From positions 1 to 18,005 of the forward strand of contig CACJBM010000045.1 of NCBI GenBank assembly GCA_902591645.1: a stretch of 18,005 nucleotides of DNA. Reading direction: 5' to 3'. Positions 8,901-16,782 of the stretch are shown piece after piece. This DNA comes from an uncultured Verrucomicrobiota bacterium. Its GTDB lineage: Bacteria > Verrucomicrobiota > Verrucomicrobiae > Verrucomicrobiales > DEV007. The stretch's first letter is position 1. Every line of letters starts with the position of its first letter. The position numbers were made by a program, and so were the translations under genes. The notes below the pieces were generated by a model. That model did no database searches and was not told the origin of the DNA. It saw nothing but the letters and a program-made list of their open reading frames with translations.

Positions 8901-9275
8901 ATTATCAATAATGCTAACAGAATCGGAAATGTGATTTGCTACCCAAACTTCTTTTCCATCTGGTCTTACCGATATGCTTACCGGATCTACGCCAACGCTT
9001 ATCCTTCTAACTACTTTTCGGGTCTTGGTATTTATTACGTCAACTGTGTCTGATGGGGTATTTGCGACGAATAAACGGTTCTGATGCAATGCAATCGGAG
9101 ATGAGTGTGGGCTCATTAATGAAGGGTATCCAATTTTGGCCGGAGGCTTAGGGCTGCTCGCTTTCAGATTCGATGCTTTGATTGGTTTTGCGCTACTTTG
9201 CATGAGCCATCCTAATAGGATAGATGCTCCTACCATTGAGATGAGTGACAGGGTTGCAAAATGAGATTTATTCAT
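5949..9275 (-). CDS. Exported YVTN beta-propeller / dihaem cytochrome c / ankyrin repeat fusion
   Basis: Protein of 1108 residues. It starts with a membrane-spanning or signal segment (about residues 8-26) and a Lys/Pro/Ser-rich linker. A YVTN-type beta-propeller covers about 45-460, with repeats such as LFVANTPSDTVDVINTKT, VWVANHISDSVSIID and AYIALSSENKIAIIDVATRQ. Two c-type haem sites follow: CASCH at 479-483 and CGNCH at 642-646, the first followed by PDGHTDQLLW as in cytochrome c peroxidase/MauG-like relatives. A beta-rich IPT/Ig-like segment lies around 840-930. The C-terminus, about 945-1070, carries ankyrin repeats (DGSTPLSTASFNGRLEIAKY, then DGNTPLHVAAF). Such propeller-cytochrome proteins are frequent in planctomycetes and verrucomicrobia and are thought to be periplasmic redox enzymes; the substrate is unknown. 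A hairpin-rich 118-base leader lies upstream and a terminator follows. Confidence 0.85.
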   Translation of the reverse strand: MNKSHFATLSLISMVGASILLGWLMQSSAKPIKASNLKASSPKPPAKIGYPSLMSPHSSPIALHQNRLFVANTPSDTVDVINTKTRKVVRRISVGVDPVSISVRPDGKEVWVANHISDSVSIIDNDRTSPTFLRVIATVQDFGPNTSTRFDEPVGIAFANNTKAYIALSSENKIAIIDVATRQIKKRLDITAQDPRAITVRDGRLYVIPFESNNKTQLSGGYKIDGELVTFNAHEHSIANNNVLSLGHVTDIVKHPRVPDRDLYVFDTKTDKLIRTVDTLGTLLYGLAVDSKGSVFIAQTDARNEINGRSGTKKHGLKELENRAFLNQITKVRLSGDGSEKPRFINLEPLPPKHPDPGQALATPFAIQISDDDSTLVVTAAGSDKVFTVDTKSGNVMSRVKVGSAPRGIALESSSTGNLSHAWVLNAVANSVSLVDVSDPHNLLVKAKITLEDPTHPAFKRGRIAFNKASASTTETFSCASCHPDGHTDQLLWVLKTPIVTGGNQIMPRSTMPLRGLRDTAPFHWDGIPGDPYGGNNSAHIRSRVKPNSKINEPESTTRHVVDGSLASTMKMVGNNKKNDEGKDGLLSKTERDDMAKFLLNITYPPAQRRAYTNVLSEQAEEGFELFHIKGDVGGTPGGNLCGNCHRMPFWVSTNTPGTGMDAPTWRGAYDRFLILPQGRLNIIDFDFYRRVAERGIPERNVWQFSWGGRRAFDPVWNMVLEGSTGFSGSFARQVTLNKDTANNQLTSNLLNALEHSSNDGGIVLQVDAVFLNGKQPITTELQYDGTFGGGTYVEIQGERRSITREKLISLASKGQFIGTFTGRHGENADYDHPQPAIWTLGPIHSQRGRQNFPILYNEKKSMTVSGRHIRKGASLIVDGKKVHGSIRTEENETLIIDLVNLPDPGIHFLQIQNPGGLFSNDFIFHVAGDQNKANELQNSINPNRLGSALADAIKRGDLKQTKKLIADGAALNARRNDGSTPLSTASFNGRLEIAKYLIQKGARITQTNRDGNTPLHVAAFMCQTEITKLFLEKGAPVRRKNNRGESAIDVVSSPWNEGLETFYRSLINSSEVYITIEQIKALRPQVLKLLRTKETKSNLQAKAIERR

Positions 9276-9286
9276 ATGACTAAGAA

Positions 9287-9317
9287 ACTTAACTTTTAAA
9301 CTCTTCTTCAGTTAAGT
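9287..9317 (-). promoter_or_regulatory. 8-bp inverted repeat in the leader of the propeller-cytochrome gene
   Basis: ACTTAACT (9287-9294) and AGTTAAGT (9310-9317) are perfect inverted copies separated by 15 bases, ending 11 bases before the ATG. It could be a leader hairpin that affects translation or an operator. The repeat is seen; its role is inferred. Confidence 0.35.
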
Positions 9318-9333
9318 ATCCTCACTGATTAAC

Positions 9334-9351
9334 GCTATTCAGAATAATAGC
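9334..9351 (-). terminator. Weak hairpin after the lyase/SGNH gene
   Basis: GCTATT and AATAGC form a 6-bp stem around a 6-base loop, 42 bases after the stop of the lyase/SGNH gene. Only TTAAT follows, so termination would be weak. A TATAAT at 9356-9361 upstream of it might serve the cytochrome gene, though no good -35 is visible. Confidence 0.25.
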
Positions 9352-9393
9352 ATTCATTATATACCATTGATAATCATATTAATGAGCAAAATA

Positions 9394-12078
9394 TTAATTC
9401 TCTCCCATTAGTTTTGAAATTGTGGGTTCTAGGGCTTGAGCCCAAGCTGAATAACCTTTTTCGTTGGGGTGAGATCCATCAGGGATCAGATCATTTCGGA
9501 GACTTCGTTTATTAAGAAAAGTTTCATTTATATTCAGATAATGGATCATGTCGCCGTCTCCAACATCAGTGATGAGCTGATTGACTTTCATATTTTTTTG
9601 CCTAGCAGTGTCATCATCATTTCCTCCCCGAGGAAATATGGCTAGAACAAGGATCTTTGTCTTAGGGAGTTCTGAGCGAAGTTTTTTTACGATGAGTCGA
9701 ATATCATTGGCGGTGAATTTGGGAGAACTGCTCATGTGGTTATTTGTGCCTATCATGAGCGTGGCAAGTTTCGGAGATATGCCTTTAATGTTTCCATTTT
9801 CGAGCCTCCATAAGATATGTTCTGTACGATCTCCGCTAATGGCCAGATTAACCGCATTACGTTTTTTGTAATACTTGTCCCATACCTCTTTTCCCGCAGT
9901 GTCCCACCAATGCGTAATCGAATCTCCAATCATAATGAGATCGACGTTCCCTTGCTTGACCCGTTCATTGAATTTCTGATGTCGTTCAATCCATGCTTTT
10001 TTATGCCATCGAGGCTCTGGTCTAGACATAATAATTTTCTCCTTATTTGGAGTTCTCCATGAAGGAATGCTGACACTGTCATAGGTCACAGTCGTGGTGA
10101 CATTGTTTAGTTGAGAGCAGGCCGGTAGTCCCACATAGAATGTGCTGCCCATTGGTATTTCTATTGAGCTGATCTGTTTCCAATTATTTCCGTCACTCGA
10201 CAAGTAACCTGTGAAGGTGTTTCTGAATCGAATGAGTCTTACCCAATAAGGTGTGCTTAGTCGGTTCTTTTTGATGATATGGTTCTCGCCGAGGTCAGTT
10301 ATTCCAGACACTTGCGTTGGCTGTCCTTTGGATAGTCTACTAACGAGTGCGCCTTCCCAATGAGGTAATAGAAGTACGGAGGCGTGGGGAGAGTCAGCGT
10401 CAAGAGTCTTGCGCATCATTATGCCAGGCTTAGTCCATTGGGAGCTCATTGGTCGAACGATTCTGGCAGTGATGGTTCCTTCGCCAGACATTGGGGCATA
10501 TGCGAAGTGAAATTCATCACTAGTTCCTCCAATGTCATTTCCTTCACCTTCTAGAGTGAATCGAGAGCCGTTAAATTTGCTGTGTCCTTTAATTCCAACG
10601 TTTCCAATGTCTTTACTTAGCCATGGCCCTGGCAGATTGCTGCAAGCTGCCAATTCTGCTGACCTATTGCTGGTACCTTGACCATTCGTTGCAGTCACAA
10701 CATAATGATAAAGGGTTCCTTTTTTTGCGGATTTATCATGAAAATAAGGTTTGGTTATTTCCGAACCGATAATTTCGAATTCTTTTTCAGAACTATTTCT
10801 GCGGCTTAGTGTATACTTTTTTGCATTTGTGCAACTTATAGGTTCGACTGATCTGACCCAGCTGACTTTGATGCCGTCTTTTGTGCTCTGAGCGACTAGG
10901 CCCGCGGGCGTCCCTGGAGCATTGATTGGTTTTGAAGTCTTAGAAGGTGGCCTCCAATGAGTTAATGTGCCAAGACCTACGTAGTCACGACTAGGCCCCT
11001 CTGGTCTTTTTAATTCTACCACTTTAGCAGAGTACGGGACATCAATATTTCTTCTGTTAGCGTAATGATTAAATGTTTTTTCAAATATAGGATAGAAGTT
11101 GCCTCGACTGACGGTTGATATTTTTGTATAATTCTTGTGTTGTCCGCCCAATCCGTACTTTCCTGTGCGATCAAGATAATGTTGATAGGGCACATTCTCT
11201 CCGAGCCCATACTTTGCAGTGTATTCAAACCCTTTGAGGATTCTGTTGTCATTCCATCCATACAAGTCAACTCCTTGGTTCCATGCGATTTCTGCGGCGC
11301 CTCCTAGGAGTCCTAGGCCGAGTTGTGCATAGTGTTGTGCTCTTGTAGTTTCTTGGCATTGGCCCGTTGGATAAACGATAAGGTGATTAATGCTTCCGTT
11401 TCCTGCGCCATTGACAGCATATCTGACAGTGCTTTCGAATAAGTTTCTGTCGCTACAATATATTGCGATTGCCATGTTCGTTTGTAGTGCAGCAGTTTCC
11501 CAGTTTCCGTTAGCAAAGTAGGCATAATGTTCGATGGTGGGATACCAAGCATCCATCAACCATTTTTCACAGCGCTTGGCGTCTTCTTCTGACCATCCTG
11601 AATCTGTATAGCGGAGAATTTCCGCGGCGTTGACAAATTTGAATCCTTGTATTCCTGCGGCCAATACTCCATCAATTCCCGTGACTTTTTTGAGAGATCC
11701 AGCCCAAGCATTTATGATTTGAATCGATTTTTTTGCATGATCTTTTTTTCCTGTCACGGCCCACATCAGTGCATTTTCGTAAGCTGCTCTCGCATCACTT
11801 TGTGCTTCTCCGGTACGGATGTTCGGTGCTCGCCCCCATTCAGGGAAGGGTCCTCTCATTTTGTAATCGGCTTTTGAGTAATCGCTTTCTAGTAATACTT
11901 TGAAACCTTCGTAGATTATGCCCTTTTCATTGGTGACGGCTTCTTTCATTCGCTGGATATCGGTTTCATTATGAAGCAGGCCAGGGTGAATGAAGGAATT
12001 TCCTCCGCAGTAAGCTGATTTGCCCATTAAGCAAATACTGCAAATGGTTATAAAATTACGAATGAGAGTTCTGTTCAT
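9394..12078 (-). CDS. Secreted alginate-lyase-like / Fn3 / concanavalin-like / SGNH-hydrolase fusion
   Basis: I chose the ATG at 12078 (894 residues) because it starts a good signal peptide (hydrophobic FITICSICLMG). The frame is open to a GTG at 12111 that overlaps the upstream TGA by 4 bases (GTGA), so a coupled start 11 codons earlier is possible. Residues about 30-340 resemble alginate-lyase family PF05426: HPGLLHNETDI, NGNW at 190-193 and GQCQETTRAQHYAQ from 239. An Fn3 domain (about 385-475), then a concanavalin-like DUF1349-type domain (about 480-660; GIMMRKTLDADSPHASVLL) follow. The C-terminal 200 residues are an SGNH/GDSL hydrolase like PAF-acetylhydrolase: GDSIT (S720), AISGD (Gly), GTNN (Asn) and DGSH (D867, H870). 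It probably cleaves a uronate polymer and removes esters such as acetyl groups. It is the second gene of a two-gene unit with the beta-helix protein. Confidence 0.8.
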   Translation of the reverse strand: MNRTLIRNFITICSICLMGKSAYCGGNSFIHPGLLHNETDIQRMKEAVTNEKGIIYEGFKVLLESDYSKADYKMRGPFPEWGRAPNIRTGEAQSDARAAYENALMWAVTGKKDHAKKSIQIINAWAGSLKKVTGIDGVLAAGIQGFKFVNAAEILRYTDSGWSEEDAKRCEKWLMDAWYPTIEHYAYFANGNWETAALQTNMAIAIYCSDRNLFESTVRYAVNGAGNGSINHLIVYPTGQCQETTRAQHYAQLGLGLLGGAAEIAWNQGVDLYGWNDNRILKGFEYTAKYGLGENVPYQHYLDRTGKYGLGGQHKNYTKISTVSRGNFYPIFEKTFNHYANRRNIDVPYSAKVVELKRPEGPSRDYVGLGTLTHWRPPSKTSKPINAPGTPAGLVAQSTKDGIKVSWVRSVEPISCTNAKKYTLSRRNSSEKEFEIIGSEITKPYFHDKSAKKGTLYHYVVTATNGQGTSNRSAELAACSNLPGPWLSKDIGNVGIKGHSKFNGSRFTLEGEGNDIGGTSDEFHFAYAPMSGEGTITARIVRPMSSQWTKPGIMMRKTLDADSPHASVLLLPHWEGALVSRLSKGQPTQVSGITDLGENHIIKKNRLSTPYWVRLIRFRNTFTGYLSSDGNNWKQISSIEIPMGSTFYVGLPACSQLNNVTTTVTYDSVSIPSWRTPNKEKIIMSRPEPRWHKKAWIERHQKFNERVKQGNVDLIMIGDSITHWWDTAGKEVWDKYYKKRNAVNLAISGDRTEHILWRLENGNIKGISPKLATLMIGTNNHMSSSPKFTANDIRLIVKKLRSELPKTKILVLAIFPRGGNDDDTARQKNMKVNQLITDVGDGDMIHYLNINETFLNKRSLRNDLIPDGSHPNEKGYSAWAQALEPTISKLMGEN

Positions 12079-12107
12079 CTGAGTTGAAATTATTGTGCTC
12101 AAAATTA

Positions 12108-15100
12108 TCACTTATTTGTAATAGGTAATTCACCCTTTTTGAGCAGAGGTAGGCCGTCCCAAATATTAAAAATATTATTTCCTTTCCGTAGATTTTGAAA
12201 AGGTCCGGGAATGGCACTTCCATCTTTCGGGATGAGATTGCCTTCGTAATCCATTTTTATTTTTTCATATTTTATTGAGCCTATGTCGCTCGGATCGAAT
12301 GTGAGTCTAATTGTGAGTTTTAGTTTTGTTTGATCGTAAGAAACTACCATTCCTTTTTTAGTGACACTGTTTTGATCGTTTTTTAGACCATGATGAGCCC
12401 AAAAAGTTTGCCACTCATTTAAGGTCATTCCCACTTTCGAGCCTCCATGAAGTGGAGTAGGATTTCCTTTACCGACTTCTTTTCTAACCATCTCATAGAA
12501 TTCTTTTGGTGACCATGGAGAGGGCTTGTCCGAAGCATTATTGATAATGAAGGTTCGTTCTTCTGTGGATGCGTCATAGATGTTGTGATCTAAGCGCTGT
12601 GGGCCGCTACGATGGGAGGGGTAATTAATGTCCATCATGACTCTATGATTAACGAATATATTATTATAGATCGAGTGGTAACCGGTCTTGGTCCTTGCAT
12701 TGACTTGGTAAATATATGCTCCTTGTCCGTAATTTGCCTCCGAAGGGCTGTTCGCGAATAAATTATGCATGACAGTTGATCCTGACGCGTCATGTACGTA
12801 GAACTGAATTCTGTTATTCCCAACTGATATGTTGTGATCGATCAATGCTGTATTGTACTTATAATCGCTCATTTCAAGGAAGATTCCTCGCGATCCATTA
12901 TTCGTGCTGATGTTACGAGTAACACGTGTGTTAGGGAATTGGTTATCAAGCCAGATGCCTTCACTGAGTTGATTGTCTGCAACGTAATTGCGCTCGATTA
13001 AACCGTCACGGATGGCGTGGCTTTTAATTCCAGCATGCTCGTATCTTTTCTTTCCTGTGAATCCGAGAGTGTTATTAAACATTATGACATTGTTGCGAAT
13101 GATAAGATTGTTACTTTGAGCCCCGATAATTCCTCCTGCTCCATTTTCTATTATGTAGTTTTTCTCAATTAGATTATGGTGCCCCAAAGGTGCGCTTGGT
13201 ACTCTTGTTGCTTTGCGTTCATTTTGTCCTCCACCTGCGCCCATATCGATGGCATCGGTCCCGGCGTAGCGAATCAGATTATTCCTGACTATCCAGTGAT
13301 GTCCTCCACGAAGGCCAAGGGCCCCTGCCTGCGCCCACTTAGGAGTATTCCAAAAATTAGTGGGATATTGATTCCCACAGTGTTCCATAACAAACCCCTC
13401 TATGATAATGTGACCGATACCGATAGAGTGAGGAGCAAAGATTCTTCTTCTTGTGGTTATTTCTACGCTTTGTTTGGCAGGGTCCTGGTTCCCGAAATTC
13501 ATATATATGTTTCCAGTTTCACTATCAAAGTTCCAGGTTTTAGGTGCTTCTGTTACTTCTTTTAGAAATGGTCGCTGCTGCCATGGCCTTCCGTTCACAA
13601 TGACCTGACCACAATTATAGATTAGTTCAGGATTTCCTTTGCCTGTTCGTTCATGTTCAGGTTTTCCCTGACGGTTGTAGGGAGTCGATGCAAGAGGAAC
13701 AAGAAAAGGATTGGGATGATCAACATAAACATCGTCACTCTCAAATATTGACGGATCAGGTTTTGCGAAGTGAACATTGTCTTTAAGTTTTTTCCAAGTA
13801 GGGTCCCATTTCTCAGATCCTCGGATGAAGACATTGCCAAGTTCCTCAGTGCGGTATGTTATTGGTTTTCCAGGTTCGCCGCTACGTGGAGGGGCGACTC
13901 GTTCCCTATAAATACCAGGACGAACTAGTACAGTGTCACCGGCCTGAGCAATCTGAGCGGCGTGGGAGATAGTTCTGAAGGGTTTTTCTTTATTTCCTTC
14001 ATTTTTATCATTTCCTTCAGGTGAAACGATCCATGTTCTTGTCGTTGTTTCCTTGATTGTGGGAGTAAATTTTAGGGGCCATGTACCGTTCGAAGAGGCT
14101 TGGGCGATGTAAATATTTCCTTCTTTATCTATTCCCATTCCGTGCGGGTGGTGGAATAGGTGAGTGTTATGTGACATGCGGCTTAGTTTGCCACTATCAT
14201 CATACTTTGGCGCATAGCCTCCTAGATTAGCAACGACTTTCAGGTCATGATCCATTACAGAAATGTATCCTGGTGCATTCCTTTCCTTTGGCCAGTTATC
14301 TCCCAAGTGATGAACAAAGAGATGACCTCGATGAAAAATCACATCACGTGGATTGCTGCCTGGAAATGTTTTAGTGTCTATCCATTTTCCGTTAAGCGTG
14401 AAGCGTTTAATTTTTTGTTGATCGCTCAGGGCGAGTATCATCACCGGTTCTGTAGGATTTCTATAATCAATTGCTCCTCCGTGGGGTCCCCAATGCTTGA
14501 GCTGTGCTTCGCCTGTTCCTATATCACCACCAAAAGCGGAAATCCATTTCCCCTTGGCGTTGAATTTATGGATGTAATCTTTACCGTATCCATCAATCAC
14601 ATAAAACTCACCGTTAGGTAAGTGCAGGGTCTTTGCTGGCTTGAATTCATTGGGATTCTTATAGAGTTTTGACTCCATTGGACAGGATATTGTCATTAAG
14701 ATTTCTCCGTCCAGTGTCGTCTTGTAGATTTTGCCATTTGGGCTGTGGTCAGAAATGAAAAGGACTTCTCCACCTTTCTCTTTTACGACAGCTAATCCGT
14801 GCGCGGCGACAGTGAAGTTTCCCCATGCGTCAAGCACCTTCCCTTCTGGGCTCAATGCGATGAGGCACTGTTCTTTGCTCGTATGTAGGAGAAGCATCCT
14901 TCCGCGTGAATCCTGAGAAATGGCATTACAGTTTCCTAGTTTATATTTATCTGCGTTTTCAGTAGCCCATCCGGGAACAAGTTTGTAGCGGAAAGAGCCT
15001 TCGCCAATTTCGATTTCTTCTTTGGGTGATACGTAATTTACCGAAGAAGAATGTTTTTCGTGAGGAAACGCGGCTGTGATTGCAAATGATAGGGTGATTC

Positions 15101-15125
15101 CAACCTTAAGAAAAATATTAACCAT
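12108..15125 (-). CDS. Secreted NHL beta-propeller / right-handed parallel beta-helix protein
   Basis: I chose the ATG at 15125 (1005 residues) because it begins a signal peptide (FLKVGITLSFAITAAF); the frame is open to a TTG at 15164. Residues about 30-355 form an NHL-type six-bladed propeller (PNGKIYKTTLDGEIL, LPNGEFYVIDGYGKDYIHKF, HHPHGMGIDKEGNIYIAQ). After a short link, a DUF1565 start follows at about 368-405 (DKPFRTI-like segment, then AGDTVLVRPGIYRERV). A long right-handed beta-helix covers about 560-850, with PbH1 repeats such as HHNLIEKNYIIENGAGGI, NNLIIRNNVIMFNN and GLIERNYVADNQ. Such beta-helices are common in polysaccharide lyases and hydrolases; this one could act on the same polymer as the fused lyase downstream, whose open frame overlaps its TGA. 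No catalytic residues are certain. It is divergent from the sulfatase at 15216. Confidence 0.8.
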   Translation of the reverse strand: MVNIFLKVGITLSFAITAAFPHEKHSSSVNYVSPKEEIEIGEGSFRYKLVPGWATENADKYKLGNCNAISQDSRGRMLLLHTSKEQCLIALSPEGKVLDAWGNFTVAAHGLAVVKEKGGEVLFISDHSPNGKIYKTTLDGEILMTISCPMESKLYKNPNEFKPAKTLHLPNGEFYVIDGYGKDYIHKFNAKGKWISAFGGDIGTGEAQLKHWGPHGGAIDYRNPTEPVMILALSDQQKIKRFTLNGKWIDTKTFPGSNPRDVIFHRGHLFVHHLGDNWPKERNAPGYISVMDHDLKVVANLGGYAPKYDDSGKLSRMSHNTHLFHHPHGMGIDKEGNIYIAQASSNGTWPLKFTPTIKETTTRTWIVSPEGNDKNEGNKEKPFRTISHAAQIAQAGDTVLVRPGIYRERVAPPRSGEPGKPITYRTEELGNVFIRGSEKWDPTWKKLKDNVHFAKPDPSIFESDDVYVDHPNPFLVPLASTPYNRQGKPEHERTGKGNPELIYNCGQVIVNGRPWQQRPFLKEVTEAPKTWNFDSETGNIYMNFGNQDPAKQSVEITTRRRIFAPHSIGIGHIIIEGFVMEHCGNQYPTNFWNTPKWAQAGALGLRGGHHWIVRNNLIRYAGTDAIDMGAGGGQNERKATRVPSAPLGHHNLIEKNYIIENGAGGIIGAQSNNLIIRNNVIMFNNTLGFTGKKRYEHAGIKSHAIRDGLIERNYVADNQLSEGIWLDNQFPNTRVTRNISTNNGSRGIFLEMSDYKYNTALIDHNISVGNNRIQFYVHDASGSTVMHNLFANSPSEANYGQGAYIYQVNARTKTGYHSIYNNIFVNHRVMMDINYPSHRSGPQRLDHNIYDASTEERTFIINNASDKPSPWSPKEFYEMVRKEVGKGNPTPLHGGSKVGMTLNEWQTFWAHHGLKNDQNSVTKKGMVVSYDQTKLKLTIRLTFDPSDIGSIKYEKIKMDYEGNLIPKDGSAIPGPFQNLRKGNNIFNIWDGLPLLKKGELPITNK

Positions 15126-15166
15126 GTATTGAATTATCGAAACTTCCACAGTGATTTTGGTCAAGT

Positions 15167-15213
15167 CGAATCAGTAAGGATAGACTATAGTTAGTGCTCA
15201 TATTTTTGATTCG
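15167..15213. promoter_or_regulatory. Divergent promoter region with inverted repeat
   Basis: CGAATCA (15167-15173) and TGATTCG (15207-15213) are inverted copies. Near their centre lies the 8-base palindrome ACTATAGT (15184-15191). The region sits between the divergent beta-helix and sulfatase genes, where a shared operator would be expected. No clear -35/-10 pair was found, so this is a candidate only. Confidence 0.3.
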
Positions 15214-15215
15214 TC

Positions 15216-16718
15216 ATGTTCCTTGATTCATTTACTTCTCAATCTAATGTTTTGGGAATGATCCCAAGGTTTTTTATGGTTTTAGTCATTGGAGTAGTTT
15301 TGTCATTTTTTTCTGCTGATCTAATGATTGCGGGTCAAGACGATACTAGGAATTCTTCTAAGCCACCTAATGTGTTAATTATTATGGCTGATGATTGTAC
15401 CTACAATGATTTGCCGTTATATGGGGGAAAGAACGCAAAGACTCCAAACATTAATAAGTTGGCAAGTGAGGGTTTGCTCTTTGAGCGAGCTTATTTAGCT
15501 GAGGCAATGTGTCAGCCTTGTCGTTCGGAACTCTTTACGGGCAAATATCCTATGAGCAATGGTTGCGCGTGGAACCATTCTAGTAGTCGGCCGAGCATTA
15601 AGAGTGTCCCTCACTATCTTAGAGGGCTCGGATATAGAGTTGGCCTTTCAGGTAAGGTTCACGTGAAGCCAGCGTCAGTTTATCCGTTCAGTAAGGTGCA
15701 AGGGTTTGATGTGAATTGTGTCCGTAATCCGACTCGGCCGCATAGTCTTGAAGGTATTTCTAAGTTCATGTCAGCTGATGCTAAAGAGAGCTTTTGTTTA
15801 GTCGTAGCATTAGTTGAACCTCACGTTCCTTGGGTGATGGGGGATCCTTCAAAATATCCTCCTGAAAAGATTATTTTGCCTCCAAATATTGCAGACACAA
15901 AAAAGACCCGAGAAGCTTTCAGTCGGTACTTGGCTGAGATTACATACATGGATATGCAGGTCGGTGATATTTTAAAAGCATTGGATAAAAGTGGGCATGC
16001 TTCTGATACTCTCGTTCTCTTTACATCTGAACAGGGGTCTCAGTTTCCTGGTTGTAAGTGGACGAATTGGGATACTGGAGTGCATACGGCTTTAGTTGCC
16101 CGTTGGCCAGGAGTTGTTGATGCTGGTAAGCGAAGTGATGCTCTGGTTCAATATGCTGATATTCTGCCTACACTAATTAATGTGACGGGCGCAGATGTTC
16201 CTAGTAATGGTTTTGACGGAAAGAGCTTCTTGCCGGTCCTAAAGGGAAAGAAGAAAACACATAGACGTTATGTGTATGGCTTGCATAATAATCTGCCTGA
16301 AGGGCCTTCTTACCCAGTTAGGACTGTAAGTGATGGTACTTTTCGTTATTTGCGTAACCTTAAATCACAAGAGATTTACATTGAGAAACATCTTATGGGA
16401 TGGACTGGTAAGGGAGAATTGAATAATCCTTACTGGGCAACTTGGGTGAGAGAAGCATCGAGTAATGCCAATACGTATGAGCTAGTAAAGCGCTACATGC
16501 ACAGACCATTTGAACAACTTTATCATACTGAGAAGGATCCTTATGAATTGAATAATTTGGCTGGGGCTGAGAATTATGCTGAAATAAAGCAGAGGCTGAG
16601 CCGGGAACTAGATCATTGGATGCGGTCTCAAGGTGATCCTGGTTCGCCTCAAGATACTCAGGAAGCATTGTCGGCTGCGCGAAAGGGTAACCATCTTTAC
16701 GTTCCGCCATCCCGGTAG
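15216..16718 (+). CDS. Secreted sulfatase, Cys-type (CQPCR), heparan N-sulfatase-like
   Basis: Protein of 500 residues. A second Met at codon 15 (15258) starts the better signal peptide (MIPRFFMVLVIGVVLSFF), so the true start may be there. The alkaline-phosphatase-fold sulfatase pattern is clear: PNVLIIMADD with metal ligands D59 and D60, the formylglycine site C99-Q-P-C-R103, K147/H149 (GKVHVK), H203 (EPHVPW) and TSEQGSQFPGCK (271-281). In the last motif the usual Asp-Asn/His pair is E272-Q273. The fourth residue of the maturation motif is Cys rather than Ser, allowed but less common. It needs formylglycine maturation by an anaerobic sulfatase-maturing enzyme or FGE, neither in this window. 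It likely removes sulfate from a polysaccharide; the exact linkage is unknown. It is divergent from the beta-helix gene and is followed after 64 bases by a second sulfatase. Confidence 0.9.
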   Translation: MFLDSFTSQSNVLGMIPRFFMVLVIGVVLSFFSADLMIAGQDDTRNSSKPPNVLIIMADDCTYNDLPLYGGKNAKTPNINKLASEGLLFERAYLAEAMCQPCRSELFTGKYPMSNGCAWNHSSSRPSIKSVPHYLRGLGYRVGLSGKVHVKPASVYPFSKVQGFDVNCVRNPTRPHSLEGISKFMSADAKESFCLVVALVEPHVPWVMGDPSKYPPEKIILPPNIADTKKTREAFSRYLAEITYMDMQVGDILKALDKSGHASDTLVLFTSEQGSQFPGCKWTNWDTGVHTALVARWPGVVDAGKRSDALVQYADILPTLINVTGADVPSNGFDGKSFLPVLKGKKKTHRRYVYGLHNNLPEGPSYPVRTVSDGTFRYLRNLKSQEIYIEKHLMGWTGKGELNNPYWATWVREASSNANTYELVKRYMHRPFEQLYHTEKDPYELNNLAGAENYAEIKQRLSRELDHWMRSQGDPGSPQDTQEALSAARKGNHLYVPPSR

Positions 16719-16782
16719 GTAATCGTTAGTTAATATGGAATTACGATCATTTATACATAAAAAACGTAGATAACATAAATTT

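Noticed and set aside
13176..13565. 129-residue plus-strand frame inside the beta-helix gene
   Set aside because: Antisense shadow of a well-supported gene; composition unlike a real protein and no homology signal I can see.
16719..16782. Possible promoter between the two sulfatases
   Set aside because: AT-rich spacer with no convincing -35/-10 pair or hairpin.
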